Origin: Patagioenas fasciata
Lineage: Eukaryota; Chordata; Aves; Columbiformes; Columbidae
DNA length: 64,000 nucleotides
Assembly (NCBI RefSeq): GCF_037038585.1
Contig: NC_092521.1
Span: 68,624,898-68,688,897 of the forward strand
Direction of reading: 5' to 3'
The translations under genes were made by a program, and so were the position numbers. The notes under the pieces were generated by a model that worked only from the letters and a program-made list of their open reading frames with translations, had not been told where the DNA came from and made no database searches. The first letter of the stretch is position 1, and each line of letters opens with the position of its first letter. Positions 52,198 through 63,586 of this stretch are shown here, piece by piece.

Positions 52198-52487
52198 CAC
52201 AATTTTTTTTCCAAACTGGCATACCACCTACTGTTTGCAAATACGTGACAAAACTGTTCGTGCTTTTTTTGTATACTCAATTCAAATCATGTCCACCCAA
52301 CATTTAAATGGGAGATGTTTACACCATTTATTTAATACAGATTTATCAGGAATCACAGGTTTCTTTTGTAGCAAGCCTGTATATACAGATAACTTAGCAT
52401 GGAACACACTATGTTGTATCAGCACAAGTTTGAAAAGGTTGCAGTTACTTCAGAGGTCAAGCCAGCAACAAGTTGCAGAACATCCTG

Positions 52488-52493
52488 AATAAA
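52488..52493 (+). terminator. LPCAT1: candidate poly(A) signal AATAAA
   Basis: The first canonical hexamer downstream of the LPCAT1 stop, followed by tgcttgtgaagtctc, a plausible GU-rich downstream element. Confidence 0.5.
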
Positions 52494-53599
52494 TGCTTGT
52501 GAAGTCTCTATAGCAACACTACATATACCACATATAACATATATGAAGCTTAAAATAGTTTAGAACCGTTTAAAGAAAAAAATAAGAAAAAACAACTGAA
52601 GAGACTCATATTACTAATGTTTCTTATCTTTCCTTTTTTAAAGCCATATGCCTTAATTACCAGTGGTGATGTCAGAGAAAAAAATATTTTGAAATCATAG
52701 AGCTCCACTGATTAGGAAAGGTGACAAAAGCCACAAGAATGAGGAACAATGACTCTGTCACACAATAATTCTCATGGCAACTTTACTTCCGAACAAACAA
52801 AAAATACTTTCATGTGATTTCTATGACTGATTTTTGTAGGGCTGCACTGAAATATGATGGTATTGTGTTTGGAAAACTGTTGAGATTTGAATCTTTCATA
52901 TGTTAGAGTAATTTAAAACTAGATTTGAAAGGTAGGAATTTTAGCAGAAGGAAATCTGTTTGTACCAAATGCTTTTATTACTATTTTGTAAATAGCAGGT
53001 GGTGTTTTAAAGCTCATTAGGGTATTGGAATTTGTCCTTAGAAATCTCTGACTGTATGTGGCAAGTCTCCAGACTGAAACTGGCTTTAACAGAGAAAGCA
53101 TGGGGAAAAAAAAAACTGAAGAAATTAAGAAATTATGCATTATGTGGGATATGTGGAGGTAGGTGCTCATTTGGAGGTAATAATTAAATTTTTTATTTAT
53201 CTAGGTAACTCATGCCAAGCTGACAGGCCTGCAGCAGACTGGCAGTCAGGATTTGAATTAAAACTGATCATGACAAATAGAAATGGTTTGGAAAAATAAG
53301 ACATGGGATAAATTGCACTTAGGTGGGAATAGTCAGCTGCACAGACAGATAAAGGAGTGGGTATTACTGCATAAAACATCTTGGGATGGTATAGAGTATG
53401 GTGAAGTGAGTACTATTAACCTATTGCTGCAGAAAAGATACTCATTATAGTGGATGCATCAACAGTGTAGCCTGTGAGAAGTGTGGCAGTGTTTCTGTGT
53501 TAGCAAGGTGTGATTGGGCCTTACCTGTCCATGTTAGGGCACCTGAGAAGGAGGGGGAATAGTTGGATAGAGTTGAAAAGAGTCTTCAACTGTGGAAAC

Positions 53600-53860
53600 A
53601 GTTGCTATAGAGAAGACAGGAACACTATTTTCTCCAGACAGATGATAGATGCAGGCTATTCATTCAAAAAGCAAGCTAAGGATTAGGAAAATTTCCTTAT
53701 AATACATGTGGTTTAGCTAAGGAGAATGAGTTATTCCAGGCAGGGTGAGGAGCCTTCCTTCACTGGAAATTTTGAAAATAGGACAGCTAAGATGGAGACT
53801 CTTTGATTTTGTTGATCATGCCCCAGGGCCATAGGGATACATCCTGAGGTCTGCTTCCTG
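53600..53860 (+). repeat. probable ancient CR1-type LINE 3' end
   Basis: Heavily diverged, but its order resembles an old CR1 tail: gattaggaaaatttccttat, then cttcactggaaattttgaa, then a run ending gggatacatcctgaggtctg. In CR1 copies a final amphipathic coding segment is followed by 'ggatgcatcctgaggtccc'-like 3' UTR. No clear tail repeat remains. Confidence 0.4.
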
Positions 53861-56800
53861 TGTTTATACAGTACGTCTTTTAGTCAGTATGTAAGGGAAG
53901 GCACATGAACTGTAGTCTGGGCATATTGCATCTCCTCTGCAAGGCTTTTTATGGTATGTGGCTGAAGCTGGCCAAGATAGTTACCTTAGTGAGCTTGGGA
54001 ATTTGACCATTTCAGAGTGCAAGGGATGAGATAAAGTTCCCCAAGACATGTGTCTGAAAAGAAGAAAAAGGTAAGCTTAGTGTTCTACAGGCAGCTTTGG
54101 GGACAGAGAAGCTCTGGAGGAGATCCTCTGTCTATATCTGTGAAAGAACAAGGAAAACTGACTGAAATTGGCTAAATATGAGAGGGAGATGTCTTCTAAT
54201 GGTGGTGAGTGTAATAACTGCTTGTGTGCAACTTAAGCTGTGCAGAGGGTTTGGGTTGAAGGGCGCTGCAGCCGGCAATAGACGGACCCTTAAGCAAACA
54301 CCACGTTGTGTGGTGAAGAGACACTGAAGGTCATTTGTGTCAGTGAGTCCAGAGCTGCTGCTGATGAAGGCTGGTGACCAGAGCATTGTTTACTTGGCAA
54401 GCAAGTACACTTGGTGGAAACAAACATTAAAAACCAAAACAAAAGACCAAACACCACACTTAAATTCTGTAATGAATTGTAGAGACATAATAGGATGAAT
54501 GATACGATTAAGTCCTGATCAGCCTGCATGGAAACATTGTTAGATCACACATAATATTACAAAAGATGAGATTAATGAATATAGCGTAAGTAATTTTAGC
54601 ATCTGCAATGTATAAGGCTATAAGATCAGATTGCCTCGTAGTGACAGAAAAGCCCCATTAGCTTAAGGTGGTAAACTCAGGACTTTATTGAGGACTGAGA
54701 CCTGTAACACGTTGCATTACTGCAGCAATGTTTGTTGCAGCTCATCAATCAGACTCTGAAAGCTGAAATGTTTTAGTAGTTGCACGTAAGCAACCTTTTC
54801 AAGAAGCATCTGACTGGAACAGCTGGTTTGTGACAGTCAGGATTCAGGAGCTTGCTGCAATGTCGGGGTAGGAATGAAAGCTTCCTTTTCCCCTTCACCA
54901 AACATTGACATGCAAATGCTTTCCTTTAAAATATTATAGATCTTACAAACAAATTGTTTTATTGTAACCGGTGATATCAATAGCCCTTAAATTTACAGGG
55001 AGACACACGAAGAAATTACTTCAGTTCTTTGCAACAATTTAACTGAACAAATGATCCTTACACAAAAAATGCAGGGGTGTGAAGGCATTTGACATTGATG
55101 AACATTTTACTGCTTTCATGTAATGCTGCCATCCCTTGGCAGTACAGCTCTTGCATCAGACTAAATTTATATATAATTTGTATGAGAGACCCAGCCAAAT
55201 GTTTGCTGTTCTGATAGGGTTGAACAAGTAGGCTCCGTATTTTGAATGTATTTAACACAGAAAATCATGACATCCAATATATCTAAAAAGTTTATTTTTT
55301 TTCTTAGTGTTTCTTCAAACGTAATAGAACTCCGCTAAAATCAAGCAAAGGTTTAGAAGGTGCAAAGCGTGTTTATACCACCATCTACCACAGCAAGGCA
55401 AGTGCTATTATAGATTTCTCAGGAGTCCAGTGCTGTAAGCAGGTACACTTGAAAGGCATTATCGGCAATTTGTAATCTTTATGGAGAAATTGTGTTGTAC
55501 ACTTAATTTTCTACCAATGTATTACACTACATGTTTCAATGCATTTATTGTAGCTAGAATGATCTCACTGTGATAAAAAGCAGCCAGGCTTGTGCATGTG
55601 TTCACTAATCCTACTTTGAAGGCATAAATCCTTTAGGTGGCAGAGGTTGAGAAGGAGACAAGTGTGCAGTAAGGAAGTGATGCAACCGTTTTAGTGGCAA
55701 AGCTACAGGAAATAAATAGTTAAATTCTGTACTTTGCTGTTTATTAATATTTTTATGCAAGCTGAATAGGTTTCTTAGCTAGTTTAAGCATTGGGCTGGT
55801 TGGAATATTTTTCTATTCATAAAATGTGGTATGCATTTTTCTGGAAAATGGATTGTTGCACTTTAACATCTGCATAGCTTGACAGATTTTTTTAAAGCAC
55901 ATATGTTTTTGTTTTTATTAATTTATGAGTTCTTTTGCAAGGCCATCTTTGGTATCGCCTTTAAGTTTTTCTTCCCACTTTTATATTACTATACAGTAAG
56001 TACAACTTTGCATATTAACTGTTTTAGTTGCATTCTGCTCTCTGCTCCTTCAAAAAAGGTATTCTCCTTTAAAAAAAAAAGACTTAATACAAGTGCAGAA
56101 CTTGAGTGGAATGTGCTGTAGATCTCAGAAAAACTCTGTAAGCGCAGCTTTGCATAGATCATGGGACTTGACTAGGCTGGAGAGAGGAAGGAAATTCAGA
56201 TTAAAAGCTTGGACCAAGTCAGTTTAATTTTCCTGTAGGTCACAGAGTGGGTCATCAGACCTTCTGGCAAAACTTAATTTCAGCTCCTAAACTCATATTG
56301 AAGCGCAGAAGTTCCCTGTGAACCGAGTGCTTCCAATGGTGTGTTGCTGTTTAGGTATCTGAACTAACTTGGGCTCATTTGGAAAACTTGAATTACTTAC
56401 TTAATATGGCTAGATCTGTTCCAAAAAAGAGTAGGTCCAACAGTTCAAAATGGAAAGTAAGAATTTGTCATCAGTGCCATTGATAGTTGGTTATTAATTA
56501 CTAATCAGTCCAGCAAAACTGCAAGATCTGTTTCACAGCTAAGCAGGAAGACTGAGATTGCCAGTCCCAGCTAGGCAGAAGTTAAGCCAGCTGTTCTTCA
56601 GTCAGAGGATGATCTCTTGAAGGTACTGCACCATACTGCATCCAAGCGGTGTCTAGGTCACTTGCATGCAGCCAGTGAGGTTTCCTCTGTGCTCCCTGCC
56701 TTTTTCCTTTGAAGACTGAGAAAAAGTAATCAAATGGTGCCAGGAACCTTGTAAGACCTCCTTAAAGGTACAATCCTCCAGCTCCACCTCAGAGGAACAA

Positions 56801-57510
56801 ACGTAATTGTTCTATGTGATAGCTATGGCAGTAGGCTGGGTAGACGTGTTAGTCACCAACACATTATGATCAAAACATGCATAAATTCTATAATATCAAG
56901 GTAAAACTACTGATAGAATGCAGTAGCAAAGAGATCACCTGTCAGACGTACCTGGACTTGATCTGTGAAAATGTTCTGCATCTCATCATGATCAAGTTAA
57001 GACAGTTTCTTTCTCTAGGAAACCCTTCAGGTTTATATCAAGATAATAATTACTTTGACTTTTACAAGTGGAGGGGTGATTTGTTTTGTAGAAAATGGCT
57101 TCTTTTTCCCCAGATGGTAGGATGTACGTTATCATGTGTAATGGGATTAAACTGAAGTGGGTGATACCAAGACACCAGAGGATTTAAGAGGCTTATAAAA
57201 TTGAGAGTTTCTTTCTGTGAAATATGCTGAGACCTTTTTGCAGCAGTTAGCACTCTGCCTAGATTGTCTTGCAAGTTCACTAAGCAAAATAATTTTACTA
57301 GCTGTGTGATGGTAGTGGCTGCTAATTCCATTTTCTTTAGCAAAGTGGCAGAGCAAGGTACTCCTGTGCAGGCTGACTGCGGGAGGCCACCTGTAAATGG
57401 CTAAAGATGTATATGCAGTTCTCAAGTGATCACTGTCTGGGAATCGAAACAGTAGAATCACCTTAGCACAGCTTGCACCTGAGTAAGTTATTCCTGTTAA
57501 TTAACTTATT

Positions 57511-57604
57511 TGTGGGTTTGGTTTCGGTGGACTTCGTTTGTTTGTTTTGGATTTTTTTGTTGGGTTTTTTTATGATTGTTTGGTTTGGTTGGTTTTGGTT
57601 TTTA
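57511..57604 (+). repeat. T/G-rich low-complexity block
   Basis: Repeats of tttg, ggtttgg and ggttttgg on the plus strand, similar to the blocks in intron 9. Confidence 0.7.
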
Positions 57605-60600
57605 CCAACACAGTTGTCATGCTTTTTTATTCTGAGCTAAATTGCACAGGGCCATATGAGCATCAGAGGTCATTTGAGGTTATCTTGGGGATCTCTAAAA
57701 AGGTGCTGTATGATAATCTGTCAATATAATGTTAAGTTTCTTTTTTTTTTTTTCACATTGACCAAAAATGTTAGAAGCAAGAGAAAAGTCATGATGACTT
57801 TTGTACGGTTCTGTTTCGATATTATGAATGGGGTGTCATTTGAGACCACCAGTTCTGAGCCCAGGAGTCAGCTGAAGAAAAATCAGGCTGAACTTCTAGT
57901 CCTGAACCAGTAGAAAAGCCCATGAAGGCCAGCATACCAGCAGAGCTTTCAGTGCACACTCAGCCATTTCCCACAGTACAGAAGGATCTTTTCTGCCTCT
58001 TGGGCTGCTGAATTCAGTTTTCTCTGTCCTTGGCTCTTGCTTGTGCTCTCGGTTCTTTGTAGTTGTGCTGCAGACTGAGGGAGACCTCGCTGCTGCTTAA
58101 GTGACATTCATGGACTTTTCTCCCCAAGCCATAAGTGGCAGGTGACTATTAAAAGTAATGTTCTGGTAATGCTACCCAAAAGTAAAGGCCTGTGCTCTGC
58201 TTTAGTTTGTGCCTGCTGTTAGGTAAAGGATTGCATTTTCCTTTCCCACACTTCAACAGTTGCAGGTGAGTCCAGGTGACAGCAGGTATGAAAAAGTTTG
58301 AGATTCTCCTTGTTCCTGTGAACAATAAGAAATTAGATTCATAGCACAATGAAACCTTAAATTGGATTGACTTCTGACTCACTGTATCACTTTCAGTGTG
58401 TGCCTGTTTACTTCCAAGTTCCAAATGCAGCATCTATAAATGCAATAGCAAACAAAGTCTCCTCGTGGATACTGAAGAAAGCTGAAGCTCAGACACTTTT
58501 CATCCTACCATGGTACTGGAAATGAAATTCATCTGCGATAGGTTATTTCTAAGTCTATGAATGTATATGGGGAAAACCCAAATACATGTCTTTTATTCAC
58601 TATCCAGCATGAAGGCAATTTTGTACTTTAAATGCTAAAGAAAGAAACTTGTGAAGATCTTGTATGCCCTAAGTATATATTTTTGTCCCATGTTTTCTTT
58701 TATAATGAAGTTCAAGCAAAATATTTCTTATATTTCAGAAGGGAGGTTTAGGTTAGCCAGTGCTGTACTTTCCAGACTACAAAAGCAGTTTCTAAGTAAA
58801 CATCTGAAAATGAAATTGTATTTTTAAATATGTAGATTAGAATTCTTTAAGTTAAACATCTCTCCTTAGCAATTGTATATACTTAGACAAAAAGCTAAAC
58901 CGTGGCAGCTTCTTGTCTGTATAGTTGTGTTTGGCAATTTGTTTATGTTGTTTTCTCCAATTGCTCAAAGGGTATTAAGAGCTCCATGTAAATCAGTAAT
59001 GTTAGAAATAGAAGTCAGAAATAAATTTCTTTAGAAGTGTTAGATTTTTGTTTCCTAGAGGAGGACCAAGATTAAGCATCTGCTGACCTTGTATTATGTA
59101 CTATACAACTTCAGTGTTGTGGCATTGTGCTGTAAGTATTTGGCATCTGTTCAATGGGACCACTTTCTAAACCTTTTTCTAATTCCCAGCATCTCTCCAG
59201 GTGTGCAAGACATTTCTAATTTGATTGCAGGTACTAGTTCATCTTTTTGGAAGAATAAAATTGAGTTATCAGCAAGCTGAGAAATAATTCAGAAAAAAAA
59301 ATGGTTTTGATCTCCCGAATTATTGTTAAACGTGCATTGAGGGTATAATTTATATCTATTTCGAAAAAATATTGCTATGTTTTTGAACACGCTTGAGAAT
59401 TTAAATACAAAAGCAAAAAAACTTAACCTTTTAAATCATCAACTTTTTGAATTTTCTCCTACCGCTACTGAATCCAAGTTAGGCACTGCCATGAAGAGGA
59501 TGCGTTTAGTTGCAAACCTGTGCTGACAGAGCAGGAAGCTGTTCTGCAGGAACCAGCTTGCAAGGTATTACGTGCTTGTTCCATCAGTGGCACAACTTCT
59601 GACTTCAAGGCTGCTCAAGCAGACCTGGCATGTTTGAAGATGCATATTGGCTGCAAGCTTTCTATTGTAATAGCCCTTGGATATGCAGTGTAAATCTGTA
59701 AGAATATATCGTGCTAAAGGATAATATAACAATGATCTGAATGCATATTTTCTGCTGTAAATTTCCCTCCTATGGCTCTTATGGTATGTGTACATAGACT
59801 ATTACCTTTGCACTGAACTGACTATACTTCATAAATCAAAAGCAAAAACAAGTAGTGTACTGAAGATGACTGTGGCTTGTGGTTCCAATTGTGGAAATAA
59901 CTTTTGCAGAGTGAAAAGTATAGCTTCAGTGCTACAAATTTGATTTTTTTATATTTTTTATTAACATGCATGGAAGAGTAAGGATATTTTTTAAAAATGA
60001 ACTTGGTTTTGTACATTTTTCAATGTTTAGAACTATATGATTTAACATTACCTCTGAAGACCAGTGATCAGTAACTTCCTAAAGGAAATACCTCAAATTG
60101 AACATTCTTTTCTTGTTAGTTGTCTGATAGGTTGAAATGGACTATAGCATGTGGTGAACTGAGCCAAATGATGCGGATGCTTAAACTGTGCTATAGAAGT
60201 CCTATGATGGTTTATTAAAAGGGAACTACATGATACACAAGTGTTGATGTGCAGTATACAATCATGGCTCATTCTGCCCAACTGGACATTCTCCTTATGA
60301 ATGGCGTGTAAATTGAATTTTCAGCGTGAAGCCAAATTAAAAATGAAACAAAAATTGTTTGGTTTCCTCTGCATTTTTTTCTTAGATTGGAGGGGTTTTT
60401 TTGTAAACATCATTTACAATAATGGAAAGGATGCAAATCATAATTGTGAATAAGAGTCCATGTATGTCCAGGCATGTCTTGTTGATGTATGTCCTCTGTG
60501 GCAGTGTGGCTAGAACAGTGTTTGTTTTCCTAAAAACCGGGAGTGTGAAATGCAGGGGTTTAAGGGTTTGTGTTTGGGTTTGTCGTGTTCTTTTGGGAGG

Positions 60601-62059
60601 TGGGAGAGGTTGCTTTGGTTATTGTTTTTTTTTTTTTTGTTACCCCGAAGGATGACAGGGATATTGACTCCAGTTCTATTTTATGTGCTTAAGGAAGAAC
60701 ATCGAAAGATCAAAAACCATTCAGAAAATGGATCCAGAAGTCTGGAGAACAAGTCTGTCTAAATTAGACTCAAGTAGCTATGGCTATTTTTATTTATCCA
60801 GGAAACAGATTATAAGTGATCTAGCACTCTGGATACCTACATACATGAGAAATTCATACTGGAGGATGGAAAAAGGCATAATGAGGTGCAGTGGATATAA
60901 GCTGAACCATTAATATGAATATTTTTAAGAATCCAATGGCAGTACTGGGGAAGTTTATCAGACAAATGACATACATTCATCATGATATGAAGATTTCAAA
61001 GGAAGACTTGTTAATCTTTTTCTTAATGTTAGTCTCTATGGGGTAGATGCAGATTCTGAGGATGTTCTTTGGCCCAAGTCAGATTAGTCACACAGTGGTG
61101 TGTGCAAGAATATAGATCTGTTGGTGATGGCAAATGTATATAATTTTGTTCTGTGTAAGAGAAGAGACTAAATATTTGTCCAAAACAAAATTTAATCTAG
61201 TTATTTCTTCTTTCAGTGAAGTCCTACTAGTTATGCAACGTGGCATGCTTTCTAATGAAAATAGCTTTAAAACCTGAACCTTTTTTTTGCTTAAATATAT
61301 TTTTTCTTCTGCTCTAAAATGCTAATAACTTATTTGCTCTATACTTGTAGGTTACACAATGTTTTAATTAATGTCAAAGGATGCTATCAGAATGCAGTTA
61401 ACTTTCACAAATGCTTATTCATTACAAAGTGGAAGTGATTGACATTATTAATGAAATATTACAGATGTGTAAATGCACAAAAATGCTTGGAAGATTTCTT
61501 TCTTCCAAGGGGAGAAGTTACCCTGCCTGATACCATCTGGTTTTAACCATGTTTTTCCCTGCTGCTTGCCAGAGGTGACAGGCTATAGCCTTGGCTTTGG
61601 TTCCATGTCCTCTGCAGCTCCTGCCGCTGTGCTTGCTTGGTTCAACAGCCGGTGGGGTCTGAATCTGCAGCCAGCCCTGCCACACTGCTCTCCTTTCAGC
61701 ATCTTTTCAGGTTACTTGTTCTCCACTAAAGGTAGCAGCATGGGCTGTGACCCTTTATATCATGCCTGCTTCTCCTTCCCCAGCCTCATCTTCCCACCTT
61801 TCTCCTGTTGCTCTCCACCACTTTCTTCACTTAAAGAAGATATCCATCTTCACCTTCCCCCATGGTATTTCTGAGTTCCATGTAGCTCCACATATCCTAC
61901 GATGTGTTTGTGGCAATGCCCCAGACTGCTTGAGCCATTCAGCTTTGGTCCTGCTGCTCCGTTCCTTTCCCTAACTTTTAAAAATCGTATTATGCTACCT
62001 TTCAGTCTGTGTGTCAAAGGTAACTTCTTGTTAGACTGCTGAAGGATATTTTATTATAT

Positions 62060-62533
62060 GGGCCCCTCACTACAGTAAAGACATTGAGGTGCTGGAGTTC
62101 AGAAAAAGGCAACGAAGCTGGTGAGGGGCCTGGAGCACAAGACTGATGAGGAGCAGCTGAGGGAACGGGGGCTGTTTAGCCTGGAGAAAAGGAGGCTGAG
62201 GGGAGTCCTTATCGCTCTCTACAACTACCTGAAAGGAGTTTGTAGCATGGAGGGTGTTGGTCTCTTCTCCCAAGTAACAAGCTATAGGACAAGAAGAAAT
62301 GGCCTGAAGTTGCACCAGGGAAGGTTCAGATTGGATATTAGGCAAAATTTCTTCACAGTTGTCAGTCATTGGAACAGGTTGCCCAGGGAAGCAGTGGGGT
62401 CACCATCCCTGGAGGTGTTTAAAATACATGTAGATGTGGTTCTTAGGGACATGGTTTAGAGCCAGAGTTAGGTTATGCTTGGATTTTATGATCTTAATGG
62501 CCTTTTCCACTTGCAATGATTCTGTTATTCTGT
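62060..62533 (+). mobile_element. CR1 LINE 3' end
   Basis: Starts at gggcccctcactacag and encodes the C-terminal CR1 ORF2 wording ([50 protein letters not shown]) on the plus strand. It ends with the tail ATTCTGTTATTCTGT. The subfamily differs from the copies at 35 and 48 kb. It is 5'-truncated, with the reading frame almost whole over 112 codons. Confidence 0.92.
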
Positions 62534-62679
62534 ATTACGTCCTAAGCTGTCCCTGTTGTTTTCCTCTCCCAGGGGGTGTGCTGGGGGCACAGGGCTTTGC
62601 AGGAGCCTCCTCCCCACCCCCCTCCTACCCCTTTGCCATACCCGAGCTGTTCAGCTGCACGTCACGGGCCCTCCTCTCA
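62534..62679. other. spacer between two CR1 copies
   Basis: About 146 bp of moderately GC-rich unique sequence with C-runs (cccacccccctcctaccc). No function was recognised. Confidence 0.5.
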
Positions 62680-62995
62680 TTAATGTTTACAAATAAGTAA
62701 AGGGTGAGTGTAAGGGGGATGGAGCCAGGACAACCAATGATAGGACAAGGGGCAATGGGTTCAAACTGGAACACAACACGTTCCACTCAAATATGAGAAG
62801 AAACTTCTCGGTGAGGGCGCCAGAGCACGGGTACAGGCTGCCCGGGGGGTTGTGGAGTCTTCTTCTCTGGAGACATTCAAGACCCGCCTGGACACCTTCC
62901 TGTGTAACCTCATCTAAGTGTTCCTGCTCTGGCAGGGGGATTGGACTAGATGATCTTTCGAGGTCCCCATCAGCCTGTGATGCTGTGATTCTCTG
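62680..62995 (+). mobile_element. CR1 LINE 3' end, second copy
   Basis: About 315 bp with wording close to the intron 10 CR1: gtttacaaata, ggatggagccagga, caatgataggacaagg, then ggattggactagatgatc. The tail is tgtgatgctgtgattctctg. Relative to the intron 10 copy, a short segment is missing after 'ggagccagga'. It ends about 400 bases upstream of the CLPTM1L start codon, at the edge of its CpG island. Confidence 0.92.
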
Positions 62996-63239
62996 CCGGC
63001 AGTCGCTGTGAGAGAGTGAAGCTACGTCCCGCACGGACACCACACTGCTCCGCTCTCCCGGGCCGCACTGACGGCGCAGTACCCCTGGCCAGCGGCTGCT
63101 CTGAGCTCCGCCCCGCCCGCCGGCCCCTGCCCTCAGCGCCCGCTAGCGGTGCCGGTCACCGCCCCGCTGACGTCTCTCCGTGACGCAGCCGCCACAGGCC
63201 CGGCCCGGCCCCGCCCCGGAGCGGGCACCTCCCGCAGCC

Positions 63240-63253
63240 GGTTGCTAGGCAGC
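63240..63253 (+). promoter_or_regulatory. CLPTM1L: RFX X-box-like site
   Basis: GGTTGCTAGGCAGC is close to the palindromic X-box (GTTGCCNNGGCAAC) bound by RFX factors. It lies about 150 bases before the start codon. Confidence 0.45.
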
Positions 63254-63275
63254 GGGGCGGCGCTTCCTCCGCCCG

Positions 63276-63287
63276 GCGGAAGTGACG
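63276..63287 (+). promoter_or_regulatory. CLPTM1L: ETS/GABP-like site next to a CRE half-site
   Basis: GCGGAAGTGACG combines an ETS core (GGAAGTG) with TGACG, a common arrangement near start sites of CpG-island promoters. Confidence 0.5.
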
Positions 63288-63403
63288 GGAGGCGGGGCGG
63301 TCGGCTGCTTGTGGGATGTGCGAGCGGCGGCGGTGGGGCGGCCCGGGGCGGCCGGGCTGATCCCGAGCGGGGCTGCGGGCCGGGGAGGAAGGCGGCCGCC
63401 GCC

Positions 63404-63586
63404 ATGCTGAGCCGCAGCTCGTTCACCAGCCTGGTGGTGGGGGTGTTCGCCGTGTACGTGGCGCACACGTGCTGGGTCATGTACGGCATCGTCTACACAC
63501 GGCCCTGCCCCGCAGCGGCTGGGGGGGCGGGCAGTGGCTCGGCCGGGTGCGTGTGGCCCTACCTGGCGCGGAGGCCCAAGCTGCAG
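63404..63586 (+). CDS. CLPTM1L: CLPTM1L exon 1 (N-terminus; gene continues beyond window)
   Basis: CLPTM1L (CRR9) is a multi-pass ER membrane protein of the CLPTM1 family. It has been reported as a scramblase moving glucosaminyl-PI across the ER membrane in GPI-anchor synthesis, and in humans it is a cancer-risk locus next to TERT. This exon encodes 61 residues in phase 0: RSSFTSLVVGVFAVYVAHTC (4-23), WVMYGIVYTRPC (24-35), then PYLARRPKLQ (52-61), nearly identical to other vertebrates. One membrane segment spans about residues 8-30. Between Cys35 and Cys49 lies a Gly/Ala/Ser-rich stretch longer than in the human protein. The start has a good context (gccgccgccATGc). The donor is GTGAGT at 63587. 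Confidence 0.95.

Larger units (their letters stand above)
51530..52510 (+). other. LPCAT1: LPCAT1 3' UTR (putative extent)
   Basis: AT-rich non-coding sequence after the stop codon. The end is set by the AATAAA at 52488, followed by a TG-rich stretch. A shorter form using ATTAAA at 52192, or a longer one using AATAAA at 55711, cannot be excluded from sequence alone. Confidence 0.5.
52511..62059. other. LPCAT1-CLPTM1L intergenic region, no gene found
   Basis: About 9.5 kb without a recognisable coding exon on either strand. I looked for SLC6A3 (dopamine transporter), which lies here in mammals. None of its conserved transmembrane wording appears in any frame. Contents noted are a probable old CR1 relic (53600-53860), a T/G-rich block (57511-57604), T-runs (about 57741-57754, 60626-60639) and a C/T-rich stretch at about 61540-61970. 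Confidence 0.75.

Noticed and set aside
54299..54315. Small hairpin CACCAC-gttgt-GTGGTG
   Set aside because: A six-base stem is expected by chance in a window of this size, and no associated feature is seen.
61473..61974. 133- and 75-codon open frames in the intergenic C/T-rich stretch
   Set aside because: Pro/Ser/His-rich reading caused by pyrimidine bias. There is no similarity to SLC6A3 or any other protein I know.
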